Positions 6,393 through 7,863 of a stretch of DNA of 7,863 nucleotides are shown here, in pieces. The notes beneath the pieces are model-generated. The model was not told the origin of the DNA and searched no databases. It worked only from the letters and a program-made list of their open reading frames with translations. A program made the translations under genes and the position numbers. Source of the DNA: Bacteriovorax sp. Lineage in GTDB: Bacteria > Bdellovibrionota > Bacteriovoracia > Bacteriovoracales > Bacteriovoracaceae. The stretch is from the NCBI GenBank assembly GCA_030654205.1, contig JAURXW010000467.1, positions 1-7,863 on the forward strand, written 5' to 3'. The first letter of the stretch is position 1. Every line of letters begins with the position of its first letter.

Positions 6393-7117
6393 TGAATTTA
6401 GAGGCGAAAATAAATCCGGAACATTTTAAGGTTCTTTATCCACTAAAGGATTGGCGTGTTCTTGACTTGGCGAGTTTGCATTTAAAGTCAGACGCAAGAC
6501 TTTCTCAATCAAGTTTAATCAGGCTTATTTTGAGGCTAGAAAAAGCAAAAATCATAAAAGGTTTTCGTGATCCATGGTCGAGAAAAAAATATGTTTATCT
6601 CACAAAAATTGGAGAGGAGCTAATTTCGCTTAACGATTACCCAACAGCAATTTCCAACGAGTCTATTTTTCATGATCTAAGAGTTGTCGATTTAGGACTT
6701 GAATTTTTAAAGAATGGAGTTTTTAAAAATATTCGCTTTGAGCATCAAATTGTAAATAAGAAAAATTATGTTACCAATTTAGCTTTAATTCCAGACGCTG
6801 AGGTTGATGGCGAAATGAATGGGAAGAAATTTTCCTTGGCAATTGAGTTAGAGCTTCATCAAAAGAGTAAGGATCGTATGAAGAAGAAAGGGGAGCAATA
6901 TCTGGGAGCCTTATATGATCATTGCTTATTTATGTTTGCCGATCGGAACACGTTAGAGAATTATCGAAAATTTTTCACTGAAAAACTTGGTGAAAAGTTT
7001 AATGAGAAGATATTTTTATTTCATTTAAATGGAATTTATGAATCTGAAATTGATTTAAAGAAAACTTCTGGATTCGTTTTTGGAAAATGGATGAATTTTA
7101 ACGATGTTTTTTGTTAA
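6392..7117 (+). CDS. Replication-relaxation / MOBC relaxase-like protein (winged helix + PD-(D/E)xK-like)
   Basis: A 241-residue protein in two parts. Residues about 13-80 look like a winged helix: helices 13-30 and 38-53, then a wing-like hairpin GFRDPWSRKKYVYLTKIGEE. After a conserved-type helix starting H94-D95-L96, residues 134-160 carry an endonuclease-like signature: IPDAEVDG (Pro134-Asp135), a strand, AIELELHQKSK with Glu152, Glu154 and Lys158/Lys160, then an amphipathic helix ending EQYLGAL. This layout fits the replication-relaxation family. MOBC relaxases (MobC of CloDF13, TraX of pAD1) are known to join a winged helix to a restriction-endonuclease-like fold. With no HUH or tyrosine relaxase visible and the coupling gene joined by TAATG, it is the best relaxase candidate here; a non-catalytic DNA-binding accessory is the alternative. 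GGAGG at 6380-6384 precedes the start. Confidence 0.72.
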   Translation: MNLEAKINPEHFKVLYPLKDWRVLDLASLHLKSDARLSQSSLIRLILRLEKAKIIKGFRDPWSRKKYVYLTKIGEELISLNDYPTAISNESIFHDLRVVDLGLEFLKNGVFKNIRFEHQIVNKKNYVTNLALIPDAEVDGEMNGKKFSLAIELELHQKSKDRMKKKGEQYLGALYDHCLFMFADRNTLENYRKFFTEKLGEKFNEKIFLFHLNGIYESEIDLKKTSGFVFGKWMNFNDVFC

Positions 7118-7139
7118 TTGAATTTAAGGTGAATCTGAT

Positions 7140-7172
7140 ATGAATGTGAGGCGTATATTTGTCGTCGAGTAA
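7140..7172 (+). CDS. Possible 10-codon leader ORF
   Basis: An ATG at 7140 opens a ten-codon frame (MNVRRIFVVE) ending in TAA at 7170-7172. A respectable AAGGTGA site at 7126-7132 lies seven bases upstream. It ends ten bases before the large inverted repeat, the arrangement of a leader peptide in front of an RNA structure. Nothing shows it is translated, it matches nothing I know, and such short frames arise by chance. Confidence 0.2.
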   Translation: MNVRRIFVVE

Positions 7173-7182
7173 AAAATCATCC

Positions 7183-7305
7183 CTGCCAACTCGCCAATAT
7201 CATTTAGGAAATTCTCTCCCCAAAATTGACCTCCCCCTCTCCACGTAGTTATGAGGATGAGGTCAATTTTGGGGAGAGAATAGAGAGTAAGAGGCGAGTT
7301 GGCAG
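7183..7305. repeat. Nested inverted repeat: candidate oriT, operator or ssDNA promoter
   Basis: The outer arms are 13 bp and perfect: CTGCCAACTCGCC at 7183-7195 and its complement at 7293-7305. The inner arms are 23 bp and perfect, 7211-7233 against 7259-7281, built around CTCTCCCCAAAATTGACCTC. They are separated from the outer arms by unmatched segments of 15 and 11 bases. Two mismatches further in, 7236-7239 pairs with 7253-7256, leaving a 13-nt apical loop. No T-run follows on either strand, so an intrinsic terminator is unlikely. It sits between the relaxase-like gene and a small basic protein plus ssb. Relaxase-adjacent inverted repeats are typical of origins of transfer. An operator for the downstream protein, an RNA leader structure, or a folded single-stranded promoter of the F-plasmid Frpo kind are also possible. 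Confidence 0.9.
7226..7255 (+). promoter_or_regulatory. Candidate promoter inside the inverted repeat
   Basis: TTGACC (7226-7231, five of six to the sigma-70 -35 consensus) and TATGAG (7250-7255, four of six to the -10) are separated by 18 bases. The -35 is in the left inner arm and the -10 begins in the apical loop, so anything binding or folding the palindrome would affect it. Transcription would begin near 7262 and serve the gene at 7326 and ssb. The -10 is weak and the rest of the 7118-7182 gap offers nothing better. Confidence 0.35.
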
Positions 7306-7325
7306 AGATATAGGAGGAATAGTTT

Positions 7326-7703
7326 ATGAGAAATGTAGTGATTAATAGAGATGGGAAAGAGGAGAAGAAGAGAGGGAGGAAGAGCAAGAAAAAAGAAGGA
7401 GAGGAGAGAAAAGAAGAGCAGAAGAATAAATTTTTTGTTGATTTGGGTGATGATCAAGAAGTTCTGTTGTTGGTAATTAGGCTGTTGTCTGAAGCTAATA
7501 ATAAAGCATACGGACGTGAAATTAATTTTCGGGACTTGGTAATTCATGCGATTCCGAAACTTAATTCTAAGGACATTGAAAAGATCCAAGATCAAAGTTT
7601 AAACGAAATGGAGCGAGTGAAGCGGTTATTAGATGAACATAATGAAAAGAATAAAACGTCGCTCTCGCTTGGTGAATTTCTCGTGAAGAAACTTAGTATT
7701 TAA
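7326..7703 (+). CDS. Small basic, probably DNA-binding protein upstream of ssb
   Basis: A 125-residue protein I do not recognise. Residues 8-35 are almost wholly charged (Lys, Arg, Glu) and include RGRKSKKK at 16-23, reminiscent of an AT-hook core. From residue 35, a strand KFFVDL, a long hydrophobic helix (about 43-62), a turn at YGREIN (62-67) and a second helix FRDLVIHAIPKL (68-79) resemble a ribbon-helix-helix domain, though helix 1 is longer than usual. The C-terminal 40 residues look helical. Lying right after the palindrome, with AGGAGG (7312-7317) eight bases from the ATG, it could bind that repeat as relaxosome accessory or autorepressor. It is probably co-transcribed with ssb, 18 bases downstream. 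The purine-only 5' coding tract is unlike its neighbours. The opposite-strand frames across it are shadows of that tract. Fold assignment is tentative. Confidence 0.8.
   Translation: MRNVVINRDGKEEKKRGRKSKKKEGEERKEEQKNKFFVDLGDDQEVLLLVIRLLSEANNKAYGREINFRDLVIHAIPKLNSKDIEKIQDQSLNEMERVKRLLDEHNEKNKTSLSLGEFLVKKLSI
7353..7426 (+). other. Polypurine tract
   Basis: Of 74 consecutive bases only two (C7385 and C7419) are pyrimidines on the + strand; 7353-7384 and 7386-7418 are uninterrupted purine runs of 32 and 33. It lies inside the coding region for the charged N-terminus (codons GAA/GAG, AAA/AAG, AGA/AGG, GGA/GGG). Such tracts can form triplex or RNA:DNA hybrid structures. It may equally be only the result of a Lys/Glu/Arg-rich protein. 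Confidence 0.85.
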
Positions 7704-7721
7704 TTAACAGGAGGTTTATTA

Positions 7722-7863
7722 ATGAATGGCAAAATTGAATTAATTGCTGGCCGACTTGGAATTAATCCCTATCTCGCTTACACAAGAAAAGGTGATCCTG
7801 TCTGTGAAATGTCCGTAGGTATCGTTAATGATCAAAGAGCAACGGTATGGCGTAAAGTTGTGG
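7722..7863 (+). CDS. ssb: Single-stranded DNA-binding protein, N-terminal part (3' end outside window)
   Basis: The first 47 codons of an SSB-like OB-fold protein. MNGKIELIAGRLGINP aligns with the family opening 'MNkviLiGrLg.dP', YTRKGDPVCEMSVGI (20-34) with 'yt.nG.avanfsvA', and TVWRKVV (41-47) with the 't.W..vv.w' strand that stacks on DNA. AGGAGG at 7709-7714 lies seven bases before the ATG. SSB coats single-stranded DNA; conjugative elements often carry their own copy to protect the incoming strand. Gly at residue 3 and a shortened loop before TVWRKVV differ from typical chromosomal SSB, which suits an element-borne paralogue. The window ends mid-gene, so length and the acidic C-terminal tail cannot be seen. 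Other single-strand-binding OB proteins are the only alternative. Confidence 0.82.
   Translation, partial: MNGKIELIAGRLGINPYLAYTRKGDPVCEMSVGIVNDQRATVWRKVV

Noticed and set aside
7211..7281. Intrinsic transcription terminator
   Set aside because: The stem is long enough, but no T-run follows on either strand, and the structure is nested within a second pair of arms.
7183..7305. Terminal inverted repeats of a small insertion element (MITE)
   Set aside because: The arms nest as one hairpin with little interior sequence, and I see no target-site duplication flanking 7183 and 7305.
7124..7595. Minus-strand frames rich in Phe, Leu and Ser opposite the basic protein
   Set aside because: They look like membrane proteins only because the complement of a Lys/Glu purine tract reads as Phe/Leu/Ser codons; they also run through the palindrome and lack good ribosome sites.

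Overview
The window is part of a conjugative type IV secretion (T4SS) and DNA-mobilisation region from an AT-rich diderm (Gram-negative) bacterium, on an integrative conjugative element or a plasmid. All supported genes are on the + strand. Signal peptides, a lipobox lipoprotein and outer-membrane-core homologues (VirB9/VirB10-like) show a two-membrane host. Host identity is uncertain. The AT-rich bias and frequent GGCC tetranucleotides made me think of Bdellovibrionota/Bacteriovoracales, but this is a weak guess.

Layout: positions 1-6392 hold an almost unbroken chain of secretion genes, mostly joined by 4-11 nt start/stop overlaps. In order they are the C-terminal part of the VirB4/TraC ATPase, a secreted coiled-coil VirB5/TrbJ-like protein, a VirB6/TrbL-like polytopic protein with a long disordered tail, a small bitopic protein in the VirB8/TraE slot, a short VirB9-like protein, a short VirB10/TraB-like protein, a glycine-rich lipoprotein (VirB7/TraV slot) and a VirD4/TraD-type coupling ATPase. 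The order matches agrobacterial B4-B5-B6-B8-B9-B10, with no VirB11 in the window. The coupling protein gene overlaps by one base a gene for a winged-helix plus PD-(D/E)xK-like protein. That protein resembles the replication-relaxation/MOBC relaxase group and is the best candidate for the relaxase.

Downstream of it a 208-bp gap (7118-7325) contains a striking nested inverted repeat: a 13-bp outer arm, a 23-bp perfect inner arm and a 13-nt apical loop. A promoter-like TTGACC/TATGAG pair lies inside it. The repeat is followed by a gene for a small basic, probably DNA-binding protein, whose 5' end is an almost pure purine tract, and then by the start of an ssb-like gene cut by the window edge.

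Working model: ATPases VirB4 and VirD4 power the channel; VirB6 and the VirB8-slot protein sit in the inner membrane; VirB9, VirB10 and the lipoprotein form a reduced outer-membrane core. The relaxase nicks the element at an origin of transfer, and the small basic protein and SSB handle DNA around or after transfer. The palindrome is a candidate oriT, operator, or single-stranded-DNA promoter. The noteworthy points are this palindrome with its neighbours and the unusually trimmed VirB9, VirB10 and coupling proteins.
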